Source of the DNA: Phoronis australis
Lineage: Eukaryota; Phoronida; Phoronidae
Assembly (NCBI GenBank): GCA_002633005.1
Contig: NMRA01000032.1
Location: 647,692 to 711,691, forward strand
Direction of reading: 5' to 3'
Length of the DNA: 64,000 nt
The notes below the pieces were generated by a model, which saw only the letters and a program-made list of their open reading frames with translations, was not told the origin of the DNA and made no database searches. Shown piece after piece: positions 1 to 10,071 of the stretch. Position numbers and translations under genes: made by a program. Each line of letters starts with the position of its first letter. The first letter of the stretch is position 1.

Positions 1-223
1 GCATTGATCTGAATAGTCGTTCAAGTTACCGTATTATGTCAATAACTTTAGAATAATACCGAGCCTGAATTAGTTGATGGGTTAATTATTAATTACATTT
101 CATCGTTTTTTCATTATTTCTAAGTGAGATTAGCCTAACAAACATAACTGAATGCGTTTTTTTCAGTTGAACTGTAGCCACACGACGAGTCCTTCAGGGT
201 GTTTACGTCCACGCCTTCAAAAA
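1..223. repeat. Partial copy of the mobile-element interior at 1703-1934
   Basis: This stretch is nearly identical to 1703-1934 (shared text from GCATTGAYCTGAATAGTCG to GCCTTCAAAAA), with small indels. It stops at the N gap. It is either another copy of the element that occupies the methyltransferase intron or a misplaced haplotype piece. No gene is visible. Confidence 0.75.
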
Positions 224-502
224 NNNNNNNNNNNNNNNNNNNNNNNNNNNNNNNNNNNNNNNNNNNNNNNNNNNNNNNNNNNNNNNNNNNNNNNNNNNNN
301 NNNNNNNNNNNNNNNNNNNNNNNNNNNNNNNNNNNNNNNNNNNNNNNNNNNNNNNNNNNNNNNNNNNNNNNNNNNNNNNNNNNNNNNNNNNNNNNNNNNN
401 NNNNNNNNNNNNNNNNNNNNNNNNNNNNNNNNNNNNNNNNNNNNNNNNNNNNNNNNNNNNNNNNNNNNNNNNNNNNNNNNNNNNNNNNNNNNNNNNNNNN
501 NN
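224..502. other. Assembly gap (N run)
   Basis: A continuous run of N, followed by a run of 14 C (503-516). Nothing can be read. The flank to the left duplicates sequence found 1.7 kb downstream, so order across the gap may not be reliable. Confidence 0.98.
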
Positions 503-645
503 CCCCCCCCCCCCCCGTGTACGGATATGTAGGAGTAACCCGGCTATTGTTGTCGAGTATAACGGACTATAATCATAAATTAAATGACCTATGCTAAACC
601 AAGCAACTTAAATAGGGTCGTCATTGTGTCCAACACGGCAACAGC

Positions 646-814
646 ATGTCGACTGAGGCGGATCATGAGCGTTTGCTTTACGGAGAGGATTATCTTACTT
701 TCTTCAACGTGGATGATTACATGAATTCGTTTTACAGTGACGTAAATGGAACGTCAGCTCCTTCTGTTTTGACTAGATTTATTCTCAATTCTTTGCACGA
801 CATTTTCAAAGAAG
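646..814 (+). CDS. Methyltransferase exon 1
   Basis: 56 codons plus one base, ending GAAG|GTGAGA. It encodes the family N-terminal cap (YLTFFNVDDYMNSFY) that covers the SAM pocket in NNMT. The open frame runs on into the intron for 18 codons only. Confidence 0.85.
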
Positions 815-3800
815 GTGAGATTATAGCAAAAAATGTGATGATAGACGCATATGACTCGTTTGAGGCTTAATACAAAGGATAGCAGTTTTCAGCCAACATA
901 AAATGTGACCGTTCGCCCTGTACCGTATTTATTTTACAATATATTATACATAGGCGGATTTAGGGGGGGCAGGGGGTCCGCCCCCGCCCCCTTGGCTGCC
1001 GCAAAAAAGGCGTCTTCACGGGTGAAACAACATGGCCGCCGGACAATATGTAGTTATCAATGCCTTGGTATGATACTGCGGGTTATGACGTAACCGGTCA
1101 GCTAGCTGTGTAAAGACTATCGCCAAAATAAAGCTGCGTTGGTTATTGAGCTCCGTTACATCCCCGAAATTTCCCACATCCCGGGTATACCCCGGCCAAC
1201 CATCGATCGAGAACGCCCGGAAGGCGATCGAGAACGAGACCTTGCACCAAAAATGACAGACGACAGTCACGCCTACCCGGTGAGTTTATGTGTCGTTTTC
1301 TGCTTAAATAGAGGCCACTTTGGTACGAATGTTACACACAGAAAAGCGTCAGAGTGTAACCTTTGTTGTGGATCTGAAATAATACTTGGCTTTTGCTTAT
1401 TTTTTAAAATAAAAAGCTCAGAAAGCAATGCTTTCGGTAAAATGCATTGCGCCTCGTAAAATCGACAATTTCTACTTGTTATTAGTAGCAATTCCAGAGT
1501 TCTTAAGAAGAGACGTGTGACGTTTATAGTTTAATCGTCCCTTGTGACACCTTTGTTAGTTGTGATTTGTGAAACAATTTGAGATATTTACCAATACAAG
1601 CAGGTCCTTGTGTGAGACGGCGATCGGGAACGATGTCGTTAATTCTCTATCAATGGCGATCGTGAACGCAAAAAAGCAATCGTGAACTTACATTTTTTCT
1701 CTGCATTGACCTGAATAGTCGTTCAAGTTACCTTTTTTATGTCAATAACTTTAGAATAATACCGAGCCTGAATTAGTTAATGGGTTAATTATTAATTACA
1801 TTTCATCGTTTTTTCATTTTTTTTCTAAGTGAGATTTAGTCTAACAAACATAACTGAATGCGTTTGATTTTTTCAGTTGAACTGTAGCAACACGACGAAT
1901 CCTTCAGGGTGTTTACGTCCATGCCTTCAAAAAAGAGTAGTATAACTGCTGCAGTGTCACAACGGCGTGTGTGTATGTGTGTGTGTGTGTTGTGGAGCCT
2001 CGTTCAGGAACTAAGAAATCGACTTAGTATGACCACATGGCAATAAAATATAAGACAGTACAACAAAGCAAGACCTTTACCAGCCCTGTGATTGACGCGT
2101 TGCACGCTTCAAGAGTTTTTTTACCAATATCGTAAAACACAGCATGTTGTTAAGTCACTATAGTTTATTCAGATTTACAAAGTCTGTGGTTGGTAGTTGT
2201 CTGATCTGATAGTATTTTGACGCTTTGTTTTGAACCTTTTTTCCTCAATTTTTTTTTCTATATTTGTGTTATTTCAAAAGGATCTTTAACAGAACCAGTA
2301 CATTTTTGTAGTGTTTAGGTAGATTTAAATGGCCATACTAAGTGTCATTGGGCAATACTTTCATACAATTGTTCTGACCAATAAGTATTTTAAATGAAAA
2401 TATGTCTAAGATTATTGTAGAAATTGCTTTCATATTGTTGTTGATTTCCTGTGAGAGACTATTATACTATCAATCAGTCCTAAATACATTGTCTATGATT
2501 CAGTGATGATTTAGTCTAATACATTCCAAAAGTAATTCGTTGGAAATGTTCAATGGATTTGTTTTGTTGATTTCCCTATAAATGAATTTATTTAATTTTG
2601 TTAGACCAATTCTGAGGTACGTGCGATAAAGGATTAATATTATAATAGAAATGCTATAATACTGATTTCCTGTGTAAATCACTACAGTGTGTAGTTGAAG
2701 TGACGTTAATGACAACATGTTGACTACGTTTTGAGAAAATCAAAATACAGTAGGTGTATTATAACTCTCAATCTTTTTCAGTGTCACATTAAACTCGAGA
2801 TCATGAACAGATGATGCAGGTGAACTTAGGAACAATACTACAAAACAGAAGAGTCAAACACAACGTACATTCAAGCCACACGGTGCCACAAGTCAATCTG
2901 TTCATCTCTGTATCATGTTATCAGTAAAACATCAAGTAAAAGGCCACCAGTTTGCACAACTTCTGGCCAACTTTTTGATCCCAGACGTTTATGATCGTGA
3001 ATCTTTGAATCATCTCGTGAAGTGTTGCTGCACTCCCCTCTCTCCCCATGGGCAAGCTCATCATAATTCTTTGACTTCACTGGCTATTTGTTTTTTTCCT
3101 CTTGCTGTCACAATTTTACAAGAAGATTCTACACTCGCTTTCATCTCGGTGCAGCAACAATTTGTTTAGCCCTGGCTGACAGGCCACATGGAACAACTCC
3201 TGGGTGAGTCTTCAGTTTAGAAACCATTGTTCTCAGTGGTTTGGTCTAAAAGTAGATGCCTGGCCTGTACTTTTCAAAACCCTGGTCGGGTGTACCTTCA
3301 CGTCGTGGGTAACGTGTTCGTTGAAGCTCGCCTCACATTAACAGTGAACTTGTTTCCTGAAATGAGAATAAATTCGTTTGTGAAACTAAAATTATGCTTG
3401 GTGTACATGTAGTGCTCATGGCAATTTAATGAAAATAAAGCTATGTTGTTGTTCAGTTTTGATACGAAAGTAACACAGTAACGACCCAAAATGTGATTAA
3501 TTCATTGCACCACACTTATTTTGTAACCTTTTCACGTTTAAAAGTAAAAAGTTCATTACTGTTCGACACACCACAATGCGTTCCCGATCGCATAAACAAA
3601 CACAAATTTGCGTTCCCGATCGCTTATCGTGGCGTTCTCGATCGCATCTTTCAACAGAAAAGCGTCGAAAAATCAGAGATCCTGACAAAACTACAAGAAA
3701 GCGTTGCTTTATATTTTCACACGTCATTTCTTCATAACTCCATGGTCAATTTATTGATTTAGTGCCAAAAATAACGGCAATTTGCCAAAATGACATACAA

Positions 3801-6800
3801 GTCACCTTCGGCTTAAGCGATGCCTCGGTCAACGTAACATTTCTCCTATAATTAGGAGAGAAACTAGCCTAAACCTCTACCTGCCCTTCCTAAATGTGTG
3901 AAGTCATGTCTCTGTTTTCACATTGGAAGTGAAAACTACGAAAATTCATCAAATTTACTCACCTTGCCTGGATTCGCTTCTGGCGCCAAATTTCGTTCTC
4001 GATCGCTTTCAGGTCGTTCTCGATCGCGGGTTGGCCGGGGTGGGGTATAGCTCTGCTCGTTACCTCGTCTTGAAACTTATTTCAACATGTAGAGCTAGCG
4101 ACCGGGAAAGGCGCATGCAAAATCTAGGAGTATACTCACCTTGCAGGTTGCAGTCGCTTGAGTGAAAAACAATCTAATGAACGTTATTTGTTTGCCTATT
4201 GTAACAAGAAAGTCTGTCGCAATGACAGCAATGACAAACAATTAAAATTGTTTGTCATTGCGGTTTCAATCCCCGGCGGTCATGTTCAGTACCCGGTGGT
4301 CCTGTTTTCTGGTAGGGCGGTCATGTTTTTAGGTGCGTCAGTCCCATTTTCTGGTGCGGTGGTCCCATTTGATCCCCGGAGGTCCTGTTTTGGGTGAGTC
4401 GGTCCGATTTAAGAGGACCGGCGGTCATGCTGTTTCTCACCCCGCGTGGTTTATAACCACTGGAACGTAACCTTTTCACGGTGAGAAGGAATATCTGCTG
4501 TCTGGTTTGGTGGTGCGGATGTCATACCTGCGAGGTACGAGTCACATTTGACATCATAACGCTAAATCGTCGTGAGAGACCGTCCAGAGTTGGTATATGG
4601 TGCAACTCCGGACGGTCTGGGCTCAACAGAAAATCAGTTCTACTGTGAGTCTACACCAATGTGATAAACGTGTGTAGTTCTACTTGCCGCGTTAGCTGCA
4701 GGTATCATTATCTCTTTCATGACACAAAATTTGTAACTGGGCAAAGCCTTTTCAAACTAGTTATATATAAACCAGTGCAGCGTGAGACCCCTGAGGTCCC
4801 TGTCAAGTCCTCACGACAATTCTACGTTATGTTTTTTCAGACGGCCGATCAAACGCTATAAAAGTCTGGGGCTCAGTCATTTGGTTCTTTTGCAACAATT
4901 TTCGAACCCCTCTCCTCCCTCGCGGTCGCAACAACTTTCGAGGGGCCACTGATGTGGCGACGGGATATGGCCGGCCAACTTTCACTGTTCCAGATAGCCA
5001 TGTTTCCTCCTTTCGGGATATGCCATGATACACACATGCAGTAGATGGATGTCTCCGTGTCTATGGGTTACGTTGTGGTTGGGGAAATTAGAAAGACGTC
5101 CTTAATTTAGAGTCGTAGCATTATTAAAAGCCGGACATGGAACCTTCCATAAAAACATGATCCCTCGTATAGGTTTTAAGCTTCCAAGATTCCGTTATAA
5201 TAAATACATAAAAAAAAGATTCCGTTATCTGTCGTTATCTGGTCTGAGCTAACCGGTAGCAGTTCTGCGCCATTGATATGCAGATTCTGCGACATGGAAA
5301 AGATGTGACGGCAGAGTTTGTGCATCGATTCCAAGGGGGCAAATACTGCAACGAAATGCCACAATTGCAAAACAATTCATGTTGTTGAATTTGGCGGTCA
5401 CTCATAGGGAAGAAAGCACTCCCCAGTGGACATGACCAATTGAAAAACGAAAGTGCGACGATATTTCATTTTTATCAATTGCTAACGTTGGAAAGTGATT
5501 GGTTCCCTATGCAACACCTTAGAACTTCCAGTATAGTACGAAACGGCAGAGTATGTTATGGAAATTCAATTTACAGGTACAATCCAGGGTCAAAAGCTAC
5601 TCGATGTTGGGACTGGTCCATCGATCGTGTCTGTGATCAGCGCCTCGCGCTGGTTTGAAGACATAACTATCAGTGACTATTCACCTCAGTGCAGACAAGC
5701 CCTACAAGACTGGGTAGAGAAGAAAGAAAATGCTCACAATTTCAAGCAATTCTTCGACTACGTATACAGCCTCCAAAACGAGTAGGGTGGAATAATAACG
5801 TTCAATACTATGTTTTAACAATAATATGGCGCGGCATAGGTTGAAACCCAAATTAGAGGCAGTGTAAGGGCTTCGAGAAACTGACAGCTTGTCATTGCTT
5901 GAGTGACGAGGCTCAAGTTGGCTTGTTAACGTCCTGTAATTAATTTTATGCGCTGAGCATCGTCTTAACGAATTTAACGTACTGTCACTTCTTTGTAAAC
6001 CTGCATGGCCCATCTGTGTTTGAAACAAGCTGAGACCAATGTTTTAGCGGTAAGTGGTACAGCAAAAGTTCGCTTTTTGTATGGAACCTGGATTTAAAGT
6101 ACAAGTAGGCGGACTACTACTGTTGTCATTCTTGAAAATTTCAAACTGTGAACTGATGAAGCTAAATACATGTATTAGGACTAACTGTAATTTTCGACTC
6201 TCTTGAGTTTAAATCGGAAGTTACACCCCCGTGTGTCCGAAAAACGGGTTTCGATTTACGCGTCTTGCCCATATGAAATTGGTCCCTGACTGGTTACTCT
6301 GTTTAGAAGTGATTTCTGGGCTTGAGAAGATTTGGCACTTCGTTACTTCTTCAGGACAAGAAGCTCATAAAATTTCAGGTCACGCTGCAGTACTGACCTC
6401 AAATTTCATGAGCTTCTTTCTGAACAAATAACGAAATGTCCGTTCTTCCATGTCCCGAAAACCTTTCTTCGTATGAGTAAAGAACAATTTTGTAACGGTA
6501 AGAGGCCTGAATCAAACCGTGGTTTTTACAGAAAGAGCGAGTTTAATGCGGCTTTAGCTAAGATTGTAAGCATAATTATAACGCAAAACAAAATTTCGGG
6601 GTTGTCGAGACTTTGCAGTCAAATCCATCTACAAGTGCTAGGATAACGTATTTTACAAAGCTTTGGGAATATGAAGGTATACTGCTTGCTAATACGAAAC
6701 AAGCAAAGTGGATAATTTTGATATGAGTTAATTACAGGGTATGCCGGAACTTCGGATGATATAGCCTTCTCCATAGAACCTAATGTTTTTACAGCTGCAG

Positions 6801-7218
6801 CCAAGACAGCCGAACAATGGAAGACAAGTTCCGAAAGTCCATTAAAAGGGTTATTCAATGTGATCTCACAAACACCAATTTTCTGCCGGAAATAGACGAT
6901 GGCGAAGTTTTCGATGCCATAACGAGCAGCCTCTGTCTGGAAGCAGCAGTAGCCGATCATTCGTCGTACGAAGGCGCCATAAGTGCGTTGGCGAGAAAAA
7001 TACGTAAAGGCGGGAGTATTATTCTTGTGGGTGTTTTGTTGCAAACCTACTACAAAGTAAAGGGCAACAGTTTCTTTACATTACAATTATCAAAGAATTT
7101 CATTCATACAACCTTGGAAAAAGCTGGATTCGGTGACATCGTTTGGTACATGGACAACTTACCAGATGAGAGCAGTGACAGCGAAGCAGTGTTTGTTGTC
7201 TGCGGTAAAAGACAATAA
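646..7218 (+). CDS. NNMT/PNMT/INMT-family N-methyltransferase, three exons
   Basis: Exons 646-814, 5577-5781 and 6795-7218 join in frame (phases 1 and 2) into a 265-residue protein, about the length of human NNMT (264). It should transfer methyl from S-adenosylmethionine to a small amine or pyridine in the cytosol; the substrate cannot be told from sequence. Visible family features are an N-terminal YLTFFNVDDYM (family Y-x-x-x-F-N-x-x-D-Y-L), the SAM motif LLDVGTGPS, the post-I ISDYSP, a CDLT stretch, SSLCLEAA (vertebrate STLCLDAA) and GGSIILVG before a YYKVKG segment. Three coding exons also match the vertebrate NNMT/INMT plan. The start is the ATG just before the family N-terminus. The stop codon overlaps an AATAAA hexamer at 7214-7219. 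No splice or frame damage is seen, so it looks functional. It converges with MAP10. Confidence 0.88.
945..1007 (+). repeat. C/G-rich repeat end (AGGCGGATTTAGGGG...CCTTGGCTG)
   Basis: The segment CATAGGCGGATTTAGGGG ... CCCCCTTGGCTGCC matches, in reverse complement, the stretch at 7818-7875. It looks like a terminal or core piece of an interspersed repeat; no coding capacity. Confidence 0.6.
1185..4050. mobile_element. Non-autonomous DNA element with inverted ends and clustered 13-mers
   Basis: The left end (GTATACCCCGGCCAACC then two 13-mers) reappears inverted at 3985-4050. The 13-mer GCGATCGRGAACG and close variants occurs five times forward (near 1204, 1223, 1620, 1653, 1674) and five times reversed (near 3580, 3611, 3632, 3994, 4013). 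The inner and outer clusters are about 400 bp apart on both sides. Clustered subterminal motifs in mirror image are typical transposase-binding sites of DNA transposons. No transposase frame is visible inside, so it would be non-autonomous. Superfamily and target duplication could not be determined. Confidence 0.55.
4228..4261. repeat. Perfect palindrome, 16-bp arms
   Basis: Left arm 4228-4243 (GCAATGACAAACAATT), two-base centre AA, right arm 4246-4261 is the exact reverse complement. It abuts the minisatellite that follows. Confidence 0.85.
4268..4440 (+). repeat. Approximately 21-bp minisatellite, about 8 diverged units
   Basis: Units resemble CGGYGGTCMTGTTTTYTGGTR (for example near 4275, 4296, 4317, 4338, 4359, 4380). 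The unit is a multiple of three, so it leaves an open frame. I see no sign that it is coding. Confidence 0.7.
4578..4617. repeat. Short hairpin
   Basis: GACCGTCCAGAGTT pairs with AACTCCGGACGGTC across a 12-base loop with one mismatch. It is close to the palindrome and minisatellite upstream; role unknown. Confidence 0.6.
5577..5781 (+). CDS. Methyltransferase exon 2 (SAM-binding motif I)
   Basis: Acceptor TTTACAG|GTACAA and donor AACGA|GTAGGG. It completes a phase-1 codon, then encodes LLDVGTGPSI (glycine-rich SAM loop) and ISDYSPQC (acidic end of beta-2). It leaves in phase 2. Confidence 0.85.
5782..6794 (+). other. Methyltransferase intron 2
   Basis: About 1 kb between exons 2 and 3. I see no coding segment or recognisable repeat in it. 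Confidence 0.7.
6795..7218 (+). CDS. Methyltransferase exon 3 (catalytic C-terminal half)
   Basis: Acceptor GTTTTTACAG|CTGCAGCC. The split codon gives D, then CSQDSRTMEDKF and the rest of the Rossmann fold through SSLCLEAA and GGSIILVG to GKRQ-stop. Confidence 0.87.
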
Positions 7219-7219
7219 A
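7214..7219 (+). promoter_or_regulatory. AATAAA polyadenylation signal overlapping the stop
   Basis: The hexamer spans the TAA stop of the methyltransferase. If used, the 3' UTR would be only about 15-30 bases. Confidence 0.4.
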
Positions 7220-7817
7220 GAAAATTCCAAGAAAAGGGTGGTCTACGAAAAATTAAATGGTCGTTTCAAATCTATCTTATTAAATAGCTTCTAATTTTTC
7301 GTGATATGGTTATGTTTGGGTTGTCCTTGGCAGAATGGTGGACCCAGATGGGACCATTAGTCAAATTATCCTTGATCATAGCACCCAGGCGATGGCGTTC
7401 ATTAATATCTGTAGAACTGTGGAATATATTTTTGTATCCGGACTCGTTGATTGATTCTTATCACGGATCTCTGTCTTTTATTCAGTCTAATGCATGTACA
7501 TATAGGCTTATATTTGATCAGACATGATATGATCTATGATAAGGGATTAGCATTTATCGTCGTAGTTGTTTCCAACATTTGACTCGGGCAACCGCGCGCA
7601 CCAAGCCTAAAATGTAGGGGGGCTCGAATTTCCGAGAATGTGGACCTCTTACTAACGAAGGCGCCGGACTAAAAAAAGGAAAAAAATGGGAAAACGATTG
7701 CTCCGCTGGCCTGATTAGCACACGCACACGAAACTCTTGTTTCAGCCGCACTGTTAATTATCGGGCTTAGTTAATAAATTCAATATTTCCTCGCGCTCTT
7801 GCTGTTTTATTTTTCTT

Positions 7818-7875
7818 CCGACAGCCAAGGGGGGGGGGGCTACCACCCCCTTCCCCTAAATCCACCTATGGCTTG
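7818..7875 (-). repeat. C/G-rich repeat end, inverted copy
   Basis: The reverse complement reads CCATAGGTGGATTTAGGGG ... CCCCCTTGGCT and matches 945-1007. Confidence 0.6.
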
Positions 7876-8386
7876 TAGGAATAAGCCCATGCCAAAGGCT
7901 TATTTGAAGATTTGAAATAAGCGTGTTCGAAAAAATGCAACTTTGTGAAAGGATAGTACCATATGAAAGTGGTGCAATGTCTAGTTTGCACAACAAGCAC
8001 TTCACCGTAGCTATAAGCAGTGATCGTAAATTTCCATTAATCATCTATATTAAAGTAATACGCAGATAGTGAGTAAAAATAAGACACTCTCCCGCACACT
8101 AATCCATGAAATTTGATACGAATATGCTGACTTTTCCGACCAATTGGTTGTCACACTTAATCGTGATTCCAGTGGCGTGGGATTTAGGATGTCGCAAGCG
8201 AACTGGGGGTAGCCCGCACCATTTCTGAAGTCAAAATGGCCATGCAATCCCTAAAAACGACATGCCAACGTTCTTTGCTGGTCTTGCCTGCCTACACGGG
8301 TTCTAATGTTACGAAAATTGATGTTTTTGCTTCCCGTCTTTTTAATATCGCATTCCGTTACCTATATTTGGATAATTTGTGATTTA

Positions 8387-8423
8387 GAGCAAAAAAGAGG
8401 ACATCGATGACTCTTTTTTGCTC
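8387..8423. repeat. Perfect hairpin, 13-bp arms
   Basis: GAGCAAAAAAGAG (8387-8399) is the exact reverse complement of 8411-8423, with an 11-base loop. Confidence 0.8.
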
Positions 8424-10010
8424 ACTATGTACATAATTATATTGTACAGGGGTGGACATTTAGAGCACTCATGGTGGCCACATTTTTAATGTAAAAAAAA
8501 CTCAATTTCCCACAGATGCCCGTTTACTTTATTCAAATATTACTTTTCAGACCTTTTTTTCGCAAAACAGCTTCTGTCTCCAAAGAATCAAATGCAACTG
8601 ACTGGATTATCCGCTTTCACGGCTTCAGTGAGTTTGTAACTGTGGGCTAAATAATGTGGCACCGAGTTCATGTACAATTTATGTAAAACAAAGCCTGCTT
8701 CGTTGCATTTTTCCGAGTTGCTGGTGCAGTTTTTTGTCTTTGTTGAAATTAAGCTGCATCTCTTAGTCGTCCTGTTCAGTTGGCTAATTATTAGAAAATC
8801 GAATTTGACCTTTTACTCTCATAAAATCAGTCTCATTCCTTTATCGTGGTAGGAGCTTTTCCGTTGCCAACAAGAGTACCGGAATCATCAGCGACTAGAG
8901 TTGGTAACAGAAATGGAATCCTGTCACGGTCACGTAAAGAACATTAAGATGTTATGACACAAAAGCGCAATTCGGTTTCCGTTTTCAGCCCGCTAAACGT
9001 GGCAAAGCACTAGCAGGTAACTAAAACAACCACAAAACAGGGCTTCAAAGTATGTGTGTAAATACTCAGTATTTGGGGGTAATTTTTTACTATCACAATT
9101 CACCACACCCAGTAGCCGGAGAACAACTTACAGAGACACTGACATTTTGCTTAAAAGTTGGGCAGGTAAGTTCGGCTCTCTAACCCGCAAAGTAAAATTT
9201 TGTGTCAATGTGAGCCTTCGCCCACTAGCAAAACATCTTAGTTACTGAATACAACGCAGGGTAAAAATGTCGGAGCCTGCCCTGTGTGTGAAATCAGCTC
9301 TAGCCTAAATGATAGCTGGGGGCCAGAAAACTATGCAGACATTGAGGAAAATATAAATCAAAACCCTTGCTTTGGCCTTTTTAAAAATATCTCTTAAAAC
9401 TAAGAGCCTGAAACTAATTTCCTAGCTTAAAACAATAAATTAAGTCTGTCCAGTCAATGTTAACAAAGATTACAAATTTCTCAAGAACAGCGCAAAATCG
9501 GAAGTACATCGTGTCGGCAATTTCGAACATTCTAATTCTAGAACACACAAAATTAGTTAACGAAAACAATATTTTGCCTTTCTGTTAAATGGAACGACGC
9601 AACGGCCGACATCTTTAATTTCTACAAATCCCAGGTGTGTTGACCTATTTCTAAAATTTCATGATTGTCTGAAGTTAGGTACTTTGAGACTGTCATGGGC
9701 TGGGTAAACTGTTATATTATGGCAGGATAATCCGATTCCATGTCTTACTTGAACTGTGCATTCACATTAAAGTCACTGGACCCCATTACATTTGCTCAAA
9801 AACAGGACTTCCCAACTCACATCAGAGCCGAAATATTGCCCCTTCAATTTCAATGGTGGTTGCTGACAAATTTTTTAACTATCTATTCACCTCCTATAAT
9901 GGCTATTTTATCTATTTCGCTCGCCCCCCCCCTCCCCTTCTCTTGAAAAATGTGAAAATATAGAGCAGTCACTGTACATGCACTTAACAGCACATTGGAT
10001 GGAAAGAATA

Positions 10011-10016
10011 TTTAAT
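10011..10016 (-). promoter_or_regulatory. Possible ATTAAA polyadenylation signal for MAP10
   Basis: On the minus strand ATTAAA lies about 55 bases past the MAP10 stop codon, a plausible variant poly(A) signal. Confidence 0.35.
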
Positions 10017-10071
10017 GTCCCATCCAGGAAAATTACACTGCACCAACGACTGTGCTATAACAGTATGGCTA

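Larger units (their letters stand above)
815..5576 (+). other. Methyltransferase intron 1, filled with repeats
   Basis: No coding exon is recognisable. It holds the C-rich repeat end at 945-1007, a 2.9 kb element with inverted 13-mer clusters (1185-4050), a GT microsatellite near 1970-1990, a perfect palindrome, a 21-bp minisatellite and a hairpin (4228-4617). I saw nothing certain in 4620-5576. Confidence 0.7.
7219..10071. other. Intergenic region between two convergent genes
   Basis: No convincing gene. It contains the inverted copy of the C-rich repeat end (7818-7875), a perfect hairpin at 8387-8423 and C-rich runs near 9920. Short open frames here lack family features. Confidence 0.65.
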
